64,000 nucleotides of DNA, taken from positions 3,348,001-3,412,000 of the forward strand of contig NZ_JAGKQQ010000001.1 in the NCBI RefSeq assembly GCF_017939745.1, written 5' to 3'. The translations under genes and the position numbers were made by a program. Positions 8,835-17,404 of the stretch are shown one piece after another. The notes under the pieces are model-generated. The model saw only the letters and a list, made by a program, of their open reading frames with translations. It was not told the DNA's origin and did no database searches. The stretch comes from Gemmata palustris (lineage in GTDB: Bacteria; Planctomycetota; Planctomycetia; Gemmatales; Gemmataceae). Every line of letters begins with the position of its first letter. The stretch's first letter is position 1.

Positions 8835-10868
8835 ATGGCGGACATGCACGCAATCGCCCGGCTCGCCGCACTCGCCCACAGCGAACTCGCGGACCACGCG
8901 CTGCTCGCGCGCTTCGCCACCGAGCGCGACGAGTTCGCGTTCGCGGCACTCGTGGAACGACACGGACCGGTCGTACTCGATGTCGCGCGCAGCGTGTTGC
9001 GCCACACCCAGGACGCCGAAGACGTGTTCCAGGCATCGTTCCTGGTGCTCGCGCGAAACGCCAACACGATCCGCACGCGCGCCTCGATCGGGTGCTGGTT
9101 GCACGGCGTCGCGCGGCGAATCGCACTGCGGGCGCTGCGCTCGCGCACGAGGCGGGCGCGCCACGAGGCGGTTCCGCGTGACACGCCCGTGCCCGACGAC
9201 GAACTCACATGGGCCGAAGTCCGCGCGCTCATCCACGCGGAACTCGCGGGGCTCCCCGAAGCACTCCGCGCACCAATACTCCTGTGCCACCTCGAAGGGC
9301 TCACGCTCGACGAGGCCGCCACGCGCCTCGAACTCCCCCGCGGTACGCTGCGCGACCGGCTGGACCGGGGGCGCGAAAGGCTCCGTCAGCGCCTCGCGCG
9401 GCGCGGACTGGCGGCCGCCGCGATTGCTTTTTCGGCGTCCAGTTCCAACGCCACACCGCCATTAATGGTTCTTGTAACAGCCAGGTCCGCGGTTCGGTTC
9501 GCCGCCGGGTTCGCGGAACCCTCGCGCGCCGTCGAACTCGCCAACGGAGCGGTCGCCGCTATGACACCCACGCGATTGAAGTTCGGGCTGCTGTTCGCCG
9601 TCACCTTCGGGGCCGTCGGGCTCGTGGTCGCGGGCATCCGGGACGTCGAAGCGCCGGCCGTGGAGCCGCCCGTGGCAGAAGCCGCGCCGGTGATCGACGA
9701 GCCCGAAGCCGCGGCGCGCGAAGTGGTGCGCGCGGACCTGCCCGTGGCCCCGCCACCGGTCCCCGCGCCGCGCGTCGAGTTCGAGAGCATCACCGTCGTC
9801 ATCATCAAACCGCCCGGGCTGAGCAACGAGCCGGGCGGAACGATCCGCATCTCGTCGGACGGATCGTGCTTGTACGAGGTTCCCGGGCGCGTGCCCCCCG
9901 GGGGCGGTAACCCCTTGCCCGGCGCGCGGCTCGTTCACAAACTTCCGCGCGACCGGCTCCGCGCGCTGAACCAGGTACTGAAGGACACGGAGTGGCTCAA
10001 GGCGGACGCGAAGGAGGTACCGCGCCTGCACGCGGCCGAGTACACGATCACACTCGAGCGCAACACCGGGCGCGTTCCGATCAAGAGAACTCTAAAAATA
10101 ACGGGTGTGTCCGAGGGGTATCGGAATGTATTCCACTTCTTCCAATCGATCGCACACCAGGAGTTCCTGCTCTACCGCCTGGAATGGCTTCTCAACACGA
10201 TGGTGGAAGCGCGCCGCGACCTGGACAATATCATCGGCGGAGAGTTGGGCGAGTCGATCGGCAAGTCGCTGTACGCGATCGATTTAACCCGCTTCGTCCC
10301 GTGGGCCACGCGGACCGTGCGCAACTCGTTCAACAAGCAGGTCGACGAGGTGCGCGTCGCGGTGCGGCTGATCGGGTTGCTGAAGCTGGAAGCGGAGCGC
10401 GAGCACGTGAACGACCTGGCTACGGACCGGGATTCGAGCGTGCGCGCGGCGGTCGCGCTGGCGGTGGGGCGCCTGGGCGGGGAGAAGGCCGTCCCGGTGC
10501 TGCGCAAGATGCTCCGGAGCACGTCCGAAGCGCCCTGGGAACTCATCAAGCTCGGCCCGATCGCGGTCCCGACGATCGTGGACGTGATCCAGAACGGCGG
10601 CGACCCCAGCGACATGGGTTACGAGCACCTGATTCGGGCGTACATCGAGAACTGGAAGGACGTGCCCCAACCGCTCGACGGGAGAATCACGGTGGCAGTG
10701 ATGGCGGGCGCGGTCGCCGCGAAGGAGAAGGCCGTCCGCACGCAGTACCACGAGGAGCTACTGAAACTGATTGCCACGCCCCCGCCGCCCGAAGACCCGA
10801 AACTCGCGCGCGCCCGCGCGGACGTCCTGAACCTCGCGAACGCGGTGGAAGCGTACCGGGCCAAGTGA
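8835..10868 (+). pseudogene. ECF sigma factor fusion, 5' part of a gene interrupted by an IS
   Basis: 677 residues are open. Sigma region 2 (DEFAFAALVERHGPVV, DVFQASFLVLAR) and region 4 (LPEALRAPILLCHLEGLT) are near-identical to the paralogue at 5160. A hydrophobic segment follows (KFGLLFAVTFGAVGLVVAG), then an unassigned domain beginning ITVVIIKPPG, and HEAT-like helices (DSSVRAAVALAVGRLGGEKAVP). It ends ADVLNLANAVEAYRAK followed by TGA 10866-10868, but this stop is supplied by the IS inverted repeat. Beyond the IS at 11751 the frame resumes as TKTGTYPKTLA, which with the preceding residues reads as the start of a type II pseudopilin (GspG-like) module. The sigma part may still be made. Confidence 0.8.
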
Positions 10869-11750
10869 CTGTCCCATAAGGGGTTGTCACGCGGCTTTGT
10901 GATATTGGATTCGGGGTCGGCATATTTGGGTTCGAGTCGGTTGAGCATGAGGTGGATCATGGCCAGTTTGATGAACGCCTCCGCTGACATCACGCTTTCC
11001 TCCCGGTCCTTGGTGAGCCGCCGGCACGTGCCCAGCCACGCGAACGTGCGCTCCACGGTCCACCGGATCGGCAGCTTCACCCACCCCTTCGACCCCTCCG
11101 GGCGCGCACGATGACCAGATCCCACCGGGCGTTGTCCTCGACCCACGCGTAGAGGGCGAAGTTGTGGTACTTGCTGTCCGCGTACATCCGCACCACCTTG
11201 CCGACCGGCTGTCCCTCCAAGCGGGGGAACAGTTCCTGCGCGGCTTGGGCATCGTCCACGCTCGCGGCGGTCACCAGCACGGCCAGCAGCAACCCCAAGG
11301 AATCCACGACGATGTGGCGCTCCGCCCGTCGACGTTCTTGGCGTTGTCCCGGCCCCGCTGCTCGCCGCCGGAGGTCGTGTCCACCGACTGGCTATCGACG
11401 CTCGCCGTGGTGCGCGCGCATACGGCTTCTCCTGGGTGCGGACCTTCTTGCGGAGCAGGTCGTGTATGGTGTCGAGGGTACCGTTGTGACGCCACTCGTC
11501 GAAGTACCGCCAGACCGTGGACTTGGGCGGGAAGTCCTTGGGCAAGTAGCGCCACTGGCACCCGGTGCGCAAGATGTAGAACACGGCATCGACGACATCC
11601 CGCAGGTCGGTCGTGCGGGGCCGACCGCCCGGATAGACCGGGATGTGAGGCTCGATTAACCTCCACTGCTCGTCGCTTACATCGCTCGGGTAGGATTGGG
11701 TTCTCATGAACCATTTTACCCACCCCAACTGCCCTTATGGGACAGTCACT
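10864..11750 (-). mobile_element. IS5-like insertion sequence (887 bp) inside the ECF-fusion gene
   Basis: The ends are a perfect 17-bp inverted repeat: AGTGACTGTCCCATAAG on the left and CTTATGGGACAGTCACT on the right. The internal gene on the minus strand is an IS5-family transposase. The insertion lies in frame between codons of the sigma-factor fusion, and removing it restores VEAYRAK-TGTYPKTL. The target duplication is short or ambiguous (1-3 bp of A/AAG). Confidence 0.85.
10884..11707 (-). pseudogene. IS5-family transposase, multiple frames
   Basis: Starts MRTQSYPSDVSDEQWRLIEP, with the N-terminal DUF4096-type region (GCQWRYLPKDFPPKSTVWRY). It then changes frame to ASVDSQSVDTTSGGEQRG (first catalytic Asp region), again to LGLLLAVLVTAASVDDAQAA and MYADSKYHN (second Asp), and returns to WTVERTFAWLGTCRRL (Glu region). 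IS5-type elements sometimes use one programmed frameshift, but three changes here indicate decay or base-calling errors. Confidence 0.75.
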
Positions 11751-12261
11751 AAGACGGGTACGTACCCGAAGACGTTGGCCGCTGAGGGACGACGGTTCGT
11801 GCGCCCGGTACGACCCTACTCGACCCGTGGCGCGGCGAGTACCTGTACACCCCGAACGGCGAGCGCGCTGGCCACACCCACCCCGACGTCTGGGCGGTAA
11901 CCCCGGACAAGGTGAAGATCGGGAGCTGGGCCGCGGAGCTGTGGGGAGTTGGGTGCTTCAAACTTCGGGGACGGAACGTACACCGCGCCCGAACAGCGGG
12001 CACTGGGAATTCGAGGCGAACATGGTCCGGCTGCACAAGGATGAAGGCGTGTTCTACCGGGCGGTGCGGTACACCCTCGACGTGTCCCGGGAGCCGAAAC
12101 AGATCGACCTCGTGTTCGGCGGTGCGGTCCTCAAGGGTATCTATGAGGTGAAGGGCGACACGCTCCGCGTGGCTTACGCCCAATCGGACAAGGACGTGCG
12201 CCCGACGCATTTCGAGGGCGGCACCGGGGCCGCGCGATTCCTCTTCAAGCGAAAGAAGTAG
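11751..12261 (+). pseudogene. 3' part of the IS-split ECF-fusion gene (pseudopilin-like piece plus TIGR03067-like domain)
   Basis: Begins with AAG codons continuing the 8835 gene (TKTGTYPKTLA). After a frame change near 11800 it reads DPWRGEYLYTPNG...HTHPDVWAVTPD...GSWAAELWG, the C-terminal signature of GspG-type pseudopilin domains. After another local shift near 11960, GHWEFEANMVRLHKD...YTLDVSREPKQIDLVFGG...LKGIYEVKGDTL is a TIGR03067-like module ending FKRKK and TAG 12259-12261. It has no start codon or ribosome-binding site of its own. The frame changes suggest it has drifted since the insertion. Confidence 0.65.
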
Positions 12262-12280
12262 GGTAGCGGGGCGATTGATA

Positions 12281-12297
12281 ACGAGCCGCGACCGCAA
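12281..12297. repeat. R1 outer arm left of IS copy C
   Basis: ACGAGCCGCGACCGCAA, cut after GCAA by the IS; the palindrome resumes at 13550. Confidence 0.7.
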
Positions 12298-13549
12298 CAG
12301 TAGTTTCAAGGCGTTGCGTTGGTTGTAAGTGTATTGTGTGGCAGGGTAATACATCGTGTGCGTGGGTATCGTGAGCGGATCCGTTGCGTGAGCCAGTCGA
12401 GCATCTCGGCCAACGGGAACTGGGCGACCCAGGCGGTCGGCGCGAGCCCGCGTGCCCGAGCGATCCGGAGCGTCAGGTACACCCACACCTGGCGCAACAG
12501 CAGGGCCACGCCCTCGAGCAGCAACCGGTACTCGGGGTTGGTGCTGGTGGTCCACCCGCGGGCCTGGTTCTTCTGCCGATAGCTGGTCTCGATCCCGAAC
12601 CGCTCGGTACCGCCGGCGCCCCAACCGAGCCCGGTTCGCCTCCGACACGGCGGTCGCATCGCCCCACCCGCGGAACGCGTACACCCGGGCGTGCGATTCG
12701 CCTTCCGTTGCCACACGAGCACCCGAGTCGATACCGCCTTGCGGCTCTTCTCGGTGACCCACCCATGGTGGTGATGGTGCCGTGGGGTTGGGTGTAGCTG
12801 GCGTTGCGGCGGTTGGTACCGGTGCCCTTCTTGCGCATCGGGACCGTGTAGCTCAGGTTCCGTTCCTGCAACAGCACAACAGGGTCTCCCCGCTGTCGAA
12901 CCCGGCGTCCAGAACCACCCCGCGGACCGTGAGCCGCGGGCCGCCACCTGGTCCAGAAGGGTCTGCACCTGCTGGTGCGGCTTGGTTCCTTTCGTCACGC
13001 TCATCAGCCCCACGGTGTACCGCCGGTGCTTGTGAATCAGTACCCCGGTGGCGTGCGCGTGAAAGAACGAGGTCCCGGCCTTCTTGGGTCCGCCGATGAT
13101 CCCGGGGTGCTGCGATCCCCATAAAGGGGACGTAATGCACATCGATGGCACACGTCCACCGGCGCCTCCGGTCCCGGCGCGTGAACCCCGCCACCTGGTG
13201 AAGGGCATCCACCAACCGGGCCGTGAGTTGGTCCTGGGAACCCCGGTTGGCGTGCATCGCCTGTCGCGCGGTCTCGTGGGAGAACCCGAAGTACCGGGTC
13301 ACTACCGCGAACAACGTGCGGGTGGTGCCCGCGATCAACAGCACCAGGTCGAGCAACTGGGTGCGCGTGACCGACCGCTTGTAGTCGGTCCAACCCAGGG
13401 CCCGTTCAACGTTCGGCGCGTCAGTGCGTGGACCACCGCCGGGGTGATCGTAGAGTAACCACGTCGCATGGGAGGCTCCCGTTCAAGTGCCTGAGAACCT
13501 TGAACTTAGGAACTCCCATGCGGCACTGCCAAATCACTTGAAACTACTG
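12298..13549 (-). mobile_element. IS copy C (IS4-like, 1252 bp), GCAA target duplication
   Basis: CAGTAGTTTCAAG at the left and CTTGAAACTACTG at the right, with GCAA directly outside both ends (12294-12297 and 13550-13553). Orientation is opposite to copy B. The element again sits inside an R1 palindrome. Confidence 0.88.
12306..13469 (-). pseudogene. IS copy C transposase, frameshifted
   Basis: Same coding plan as copy E (MRRGYSTI to TTNATP), but indels near 13410, 12930, 12890, 12755 and 12605 fragment the frame. Pieces such as YTVGLMSVTKGTKPHQQVQ and TSYRQKNQARGWTTSTNPE are unaltered. The codons between indels are conserved, so the damage is recent or technical. Confidence 0.85.
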
Positions 13550-13596
13550 GCAAGGGAGCGGCTCGTCCGAATTTACTCCCTTGCGGTTGCGGCTCG
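13550..13596. repeat. R1 palindrome, short-loop remainder right of IS copy C
   Basis: GCAAGGGAGCGG, then a shortened loop, then ACTCCCTTGCGG and TTGCGGCTCG. The loop is only about 15 nt here, so this R1 copy is internally deleted. Confidence 0.6.
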
Positions 13597-13610
13597 CTGT
13601 AACGGACCGC

Positions 13611-15419
13611 CTAGCTCCCGCTCCCGCGCTTCGCTTCGAGTTCCTGCCACCGCGTGTACAGCTTCTCGACCACCGCTTGCGCCTCTTCGAGCGCCTTGCA
13701 CGCCGCGGTGAGCGCGACGTGGCTGCTGCCCGCGTTCGCGACCTCTTGTTCGCGCGCCGCGACCGTGCCCTCGGCGGCGAGAATCGCGGCCTCGATCCCG
13801 TCCCACTCCTGCTGCTCCTTGTAGCTCAGCTTCTTCGGCTTCGCGGCCGGCGCGGAAGACTTCTTCGCGGGCGCGACGGGCGCGGGCTTCGCCGCTTCGG
13901 TGGCGCGCTCGTAGGCCGTGAGCCACTGGCCGACGCTCCCGTACTTCGCCGAGTCGCCGAGCCCGTCGAGGCCGATCACCTCGGTACACAGCCGGTCCAT
14001 CAGGTCGCGGTCGTGGGTCACGAGGATCACCGCGCCCGGGAACTCTTCGAGGCTGTCTTCCAGCGCTTCGAGCGACGGGATGTCGAGGTCGTTCGTCGGT
14101 TCGTCGAGCAGGAGCAGGTCCGCGGGTTTGAGCATGAGTTGCGCGATCCGCACGCGCGCCCGCTCGCCCCCGGAGAGCGCGCTCATTTCCACGTCGAGCT
14201 GGTCCGGGCGGAACAGGAACCGCTGCGCCCACCCGCCGACGTGCAGTTGCCGCCCGTTGAAGGTGACCGTGTCGCTGTTCGGGCTGAGGGCCGTGCGAAG
14301 GGGCACCGTCAGGTCGAGCGTGGACCGGCCCTGCTCGAACGTCACGATGCGCAACCCGTCCGCGCGCGTGACGACCCCCTGGTCCGGTTCGATGTCCCCC
14401 GCGAGTGCCTTCAGCAGCGTACTTTTGCCGCTCCCGTTCGGCCCCAGGAGGCCGAGCCGCGTGCCCGGGCTGACGATCAGGTCCAGTCCGCGGAAGAGCG
14501 GGCGCCCGCCGAGCGCTTTGCCGATGCCGGTGGCCGTGAGGAGCTTCTTCGTCTGGCGCCCGGTTCCGGCGAAGTCGATCGCGGCCGTTCCCGCCGCCGC
14601 GGTGCGGTAGTTCAGTTCGGCCAGTTCGTCCCGGCGCGCCGCGGCCTCGCCGATGCGCGAGCGCGACTTCTTCCGCTGGGCGGACTCCTTGCGCCCGAGC
14701 CACTCGGTCTCGCGCCGCACCTGGTTGGCGACCGCGTCGCGCTGGCGCGCCTGGGCCTCGAGGAAGGCGTCGCGCTTTTCGGCGAAGTCGTCGAACGCGC
14801 CGGCCACGCGGAACGCCCCGCCCGGGTACACGCGGCTCACTTCCAGGATCTCGTCGGACACGGCCCGGAGGAACGCGCGGTCGTGGGTGGCGACGAGGTA
14901 CGCGAACGGCGCGGCCCGCAGCAGGCGCTCGAGCCACACCACGCCGGGCAGGTCGAGGTGGTTCGTCGGTTCGTCCATGAGGAGCAGGTCGGGCTCGCGC
15001 ACCAGCTCGCGCGCGAGAGCGAGGCGCTTGCGCCAGCCGCCGGAGAGCGTCTCGGCGCGCACGTCGAAGTCCTCGAACCCGACCTGCGTGAGCGTGATCG
15101 CGGTGCGCGTCTCGCGCTCGTGGTCCTCGAGGTTCTCGCCCGCGAGGGCCGCCATCAGAACGCCGTGCGCGGTCTGCCCCGGCTCGAAGATGTCGTCCTG
15201 CGTGAGGTACCCGACGCGCACGCCCCGGCGCGCGGTCCGCGTCCCGCTATCGGCCGCTTCGATCCCGGCGAGGATTTTGAGGAGCGTCGACTTCCCGGCA
15301 CCGTTGGGACCGATCAGCCCGACGCGCTCGCCCGCCCGGAGCTCGACCGAGAGCCCCTCGAACAGCGGGCGCGGGCCGTAGCTCTTACTCAGCTCTTGCG
15401 CGGACAGCAACAACGACAT
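13611..15419 (-). CDS. uup: ABC-F family ATPase, Uup-like
   Basis: 602 residues with two ATP-binding cassettes and no membrane segments. The first has Walker A GPNGAGKST near residue 40, signature LSGGW and Walker B LLLMDEPTNHLDL. The second has GPNGSGKST near 330, LSGGE and LLLLDEPTNDLDI. The charged inter-domain linker (about 220-290) and a C-terminal Ala/Pro/Lys-rich stretch followed by a coiled coil (KLSYKEQQEWDGIEAAI... to RWQELEAK) are typical of Uup. ABC-F proteins act on ribosomes or, for Uup, on branched DNA and translation; which applies here is not decidable. The structured element 1 lies between this gene and its upstream neighbour. Confidence 0.88.
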   Translation of the reverse strand: MSLLLSAQELSKSYGPRPLFEGLSVELRAGERVGLIGPNGAGKSTLLKILAGIEAADSGTRTARRGVRVGYLTQDDIFEPGQTAHGVLMAALAGENLEDHERETRTAITLTQVGFEDFDVRAETLSGGWRKRLALARELVREPDLLLMDEPTNHLDLPGVVWLERLLRAAPFAYLVATHDRAFLRAVSDEILEVSRVYPGGAFRVAGAFDDFAEKRDAFLEAQARQRDAVANQVRRETEWLGRKESAQRKKSRSRIGEAAARRDELAELNYRTAAAGTAAIDFAGTGRQTKKLLTATGIGKALGGRPLFRGLDLIVSPGTRLGLLGPNGSGKSTLLKALAGDIEPDQGVVTRADGLRIVTFEQGRSTLDLTVPLRTALSPNSDTVTFNGRQLHVGGWAQRFLFRPDQLDVEMSALSGGERARVRIAQLMLKPADLLLLDEPTNDLDIPSLEALEDSLEEFPGAVILVTHDRDLMDRLCTEVIGLDGLGDSAKYGSVGQWLTAYERATEAAKPAPVAPAKKSSAPAAKPKKLSYKEQQEWDGIEAAILAAEGTVAAREQEVANAGSSHVALTAACKALEEAQAVVEKLYTRWQELEAKRGSGS

Positions 15420-15507
15420 AATTCGTTCCGGGGGATCGGGGCGCGAACAATCGGAGTTTTCTTACGGTTCGCGGCCCCTCCACGCAACGAAGTTGTGCCT
15501 CGCCCGT

Positions 15508-15858
15508 GCCGGTCGCAAGTCTCGGTGCTTGCGTTGGTGGTGGGTTCGTGTACGCTGTGTTTCGTTCTCGTGGTCGGTTTAGCTCGGTGCCCTACACCAG
15601 GACGATGTTGCGTCGTCCGAGCACATTCCACCACACCCTGCGCGGGGACCGCTGTTCCAGCACCGCTTTCGGAACTGTTCCTGAACGTTCAGGAGCGGGC
15701 TGGATCATCCCCGCTGATCGTGGTTCCGCTCCTGAACGTTCAGGAACAGTTCCGGCGGTGCCGCGAGCGCTCCGCGCCCCAGGTCGAATAGTAGACGCCA
15801 TGAGAACGCACCACGGGCCGAGGAGCAATCCCCGGCCCGTGGCGTTTTGCATCGGAAG
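15508..15858 (-). ncRNA. Structured-RNA-like dispersed element, copy 1 (unknown class)
   Basis: Aligned with 16920-17319 it shows conserved segments and helices. A terminal GC-rich hairpin lies at 15811-15842. An outer helix pairs 15660-15666 with 15755-15761, enclosing a perfect 28-bp stem (15671-15698 with 15726-15753) and a 27-nt loop containing CTGGATCA. A three-way junction at 15582-15622 contains GGACGA/TCGTCC and GGTG/CACC helices. GCAAG/CTTGC pairs near 15514-15532. Flanks, loop and junction are similar to copy 2; the 28-bp stem is unrelated in sequence. Minus strand is preferred because two copy-1 differences are G-U wobbles there but A-C mismatches on the plus strand. No open frame is conserved. 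Retron-like or mobile-element RNA are possibilities only. Confidence 0.6.
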
Positions 15859-15875
15859 AAGCTGCGAGGTGCCGA

Positions 15876-16133
15876 TCAATCCACGCCCAAATCCTTGATG
15901 AATCGGGTCGAGGGGTAGATGCGCTCGTACTCAACGGCAAAGTAGTCGGCGACGATCCGCCGCACCTTCAGCGCCACCTCCGGGTTGGTTCCGGGCGAGC
16001 AGCGTGCCAGAAACTCCGCGTCTGAGATTGGGGGGAAGCGCTCCTTGAATGCGTCGCTGCTTCGTTTCGCTGCGACGATGGCGCCAACCACAGTGGCGAG
16101 AACGACGGCCGCAAAACACATCTCCGGAATCAT
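15876..16133 (-). CDS. Small membrane-anchored protein with acyl-carrier-like C-terminus
   Basis: 85 residues. One hydrophobic segment at about 4-22 (EMCFAAVVLATVVGAIVAA) is followed by a soluble part. The end (VRRIVADYFAVEYERIYPSTRFIKDLGVD) resembles the first helix and pre-helix-2 loop of acyl carrier proteins, where a DSL motif normally follows with the phosphopantetheine serine; here the protein stops at VD, so the attachment serine is absent. It could be a truncated carrier-like domain or a distinct planctomycete family. The stop is 18 nt from the end of structured element 1. Confidence 0.5.
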   Translation of the reverse strand: MIPEMCFAAVVLATVVGAIVAAKRSSDAFKERFPPISDAEFLARCSPGTNPEVALKVRRIVADYFAVEYERIYPSTRFIKDLGVD

Positions 16134-16201
16134 CGGATCACCTCCCGAATCAGCTCACACGACCGAACCCGACACAGCCTACCGCCGGCGCTCCGCTTCC
16201 G

Positions 16202-16876
16202 CTACTCCTTGCCGAGCACGAGGTCGATGACCCAGCACCCGCGCACGTGCGGCCCGTCGTTGCGGCAGTGATCGAGGACATCGGCGCTATCACACCCTGC
16301 GTCCTGGAGCGCGTCGGCGAGGATCGGCATCGCGCTGAAATCCCGTGATTCGTACATTTGCGCGGCCAACGCGACCGCCGTGGAAATGCGCCACGAAGGG
16401 GAGAACGTCACGGAGCGAAAGGGATTCCCGAAGACGTCGCGCAGAACGTGAGCCTGAAACGCGACTTCCGCACTCGCCCGCGAGAATGCACACTCAGCCC
16501 ATTCCTCGTCAACCGGTTCGTCGTCCGTATTGAGTGCCCGCGCAGCAAATTCCGTGGTGATCGTTATGTTGCCCGTATTGAACGCGGATACGGCCCCGCG
16601 CGCGTAATATTTTCCCGGCGGCGTTTCCCAACGGTGGTTCAGGAGGCGCCCTGCCATCCGCATGAGGTCGTCCTCTTCTTTCCCGCTGGTTCGGCCGTCG
16701 GCGCGCCGTTCCAGTAACGCCAGCATGTGTTCGTAACTATCTGATTCAAGCAAGTGGTATACGCGCAAACAACAAGCGAAACCGAATAGCCTCTTCTTTC
16801 GGATCGTCGTCTTGATTTCGAGAAACTTCGTTAGCGGCGTCGGGTCGTCGCACGCGAGCCATTCCGCTTCGGTCAT
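16202..16876 (-). CDS. MTEAEWL-family protein of unknown function, intact copy 3
   Basis: 224 residues: N-terminal motif MTEAEWLACDDPTPLTKFL, a two-cysteine motif near residue 35 (FGFACCLRVYHLL), a variable middle, then VLRDVFGNPFRSVTFSPSW and the conserved tail (MPILADALQDAGCD, VLDHCRNDGPH, RGCWVIDLVLGKE). No signal peptide or membrane segment is evident. The tail is shared at protein and DNA level with 1198, 2027, 18021 and (tail only, diverged) 57929. The region upstream of the start carries a motif also found ahead of 18764. I know of no assigned function for this abundant Gemmataceae family. Confidence 0.8.
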   Translation of the reverse strand: MTEAEWLACDDPTPLTKFLEIKTTIRKKRLFGFACCLRVYHLLESDSYEHMLALLERRADGRTSGKEEDDLMRMAGRLLNHRWETPPGKYYARGAVSAFNTGNITITTEFAARALNTDDEPVDEEWAECAFSRASAEVAFQAHVLRDVFGNPFRSVTFSPSWRISTAVALAAQMYESRDFSAMPILADALQDAGCDSADVLDHCRNDGPHVRGCWVIDLVLGKE

Positions 16877-16900
16877 TGGTTGCTCTCTTGGGAACGGCTC

Positions 16901-16920
16901 TCAGCATGACCGATTCGGCG
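16901..16920 (-). promoter_or_regulatory. Conserved upstream block of MTEAEWL-family genes
   Basis: CAGCATGACCGATTCGGCG (plus-strand reading) lies 25-45 nt before the start of the 16876 gene. A near-identical block lies at 18788-18807 before the 18764 gene, at similar spacing. This suggests a shared promoter or leader. Confidence 0.4.
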
Positions 16921-17319
16921 CCGGTCGCAAGTCTGGGTGCTTGCGTTGGTGGTGGGTTCGTGTAGGCTGTCACTTTCCCGACCGGCCCTGGCGGTGCATG
17001 CGCTCCGCTGGGCGGGCCGGTCAAAGTTCTCGTGGTCGGTTTAGCTCGGTGCTTTGCACCAGGACGATGTTGCGTCGTCCGAGCGATTGCCACGCCATGC
17101 GTCTCGGGGAACGCTGTTCCAGCACCGCTTTCGCGGCCGCGAACAACTTCGCGACGGCGGACTGGATCAACCTCGCCGGTCGCGGTTCCGCCGTCGCGAA
17201 GTTGTTCGCGGCCGCGGCGGTGCCGTGAGCGTTCCGCGTCCCAGGTTCAGAAGTAGACTTCACGGGAACGCACGCGGGCCGGGGATTGTCCCCCGGCCCG
17301 CAGTGTTTTGCATCGGAAG
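16920..17319 (-). ncRNA. Structured-RNA-like dispersed element, copy 2 (unknown class)
   Basis: Counterpart of 15508-15858. A perfect 29-bp stem pairs 17133-17161 with 17187-17215 around a loop with CTGGATCA, inside outer helix 17122-17128/17217-17223. The three-way junction is 17044-17084 (GGACGA/TCGTCC and GGTGC/GCACC). The terminal GC hairpin is 17274-17301. The 29-bp stem shares no similarity with the 28-bp stem of copy 1, although sequences on both sides are conserved. Copy 2 also has an extra helix absent in copy 1 (GACCGGCCC 16980-16988 with GGGCCGGTC 17014-17022). No conserved open frame was seen. It lies between two minus-strand genes. Confidence 0.6.
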
Positions 17320-17404
17320 TAATCGACTGGAACGCCCTTTGCGCCCGGTCGTCGGGCGGGCCGGCCAAGGATGGGCAGTGGTTCTGTCGGACTGTGTTTT
17401 CCTC

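Noticed and set aside
13581-15791. 736-residue plus-strand open frame opposite the ABC-F gene
   Set aside because: Antisense shadow; the minus strand has two complete ABC cassettes.
15811-15858. Plus-strand terminator (GC hairpin followed by TTTT) at the end of element 1, and likewise in element 2
   Set aside because: The hairpin is part of the conserved element, is better paired on the minus strand, and no plus-strand gene precedes it.
15508-15858. Calling the structured element a retron
   Set aside because: The layout is suggestive, but there is no reverse transcriptase and no proven priming-site or a1/a2 pairing, so the class is left open.
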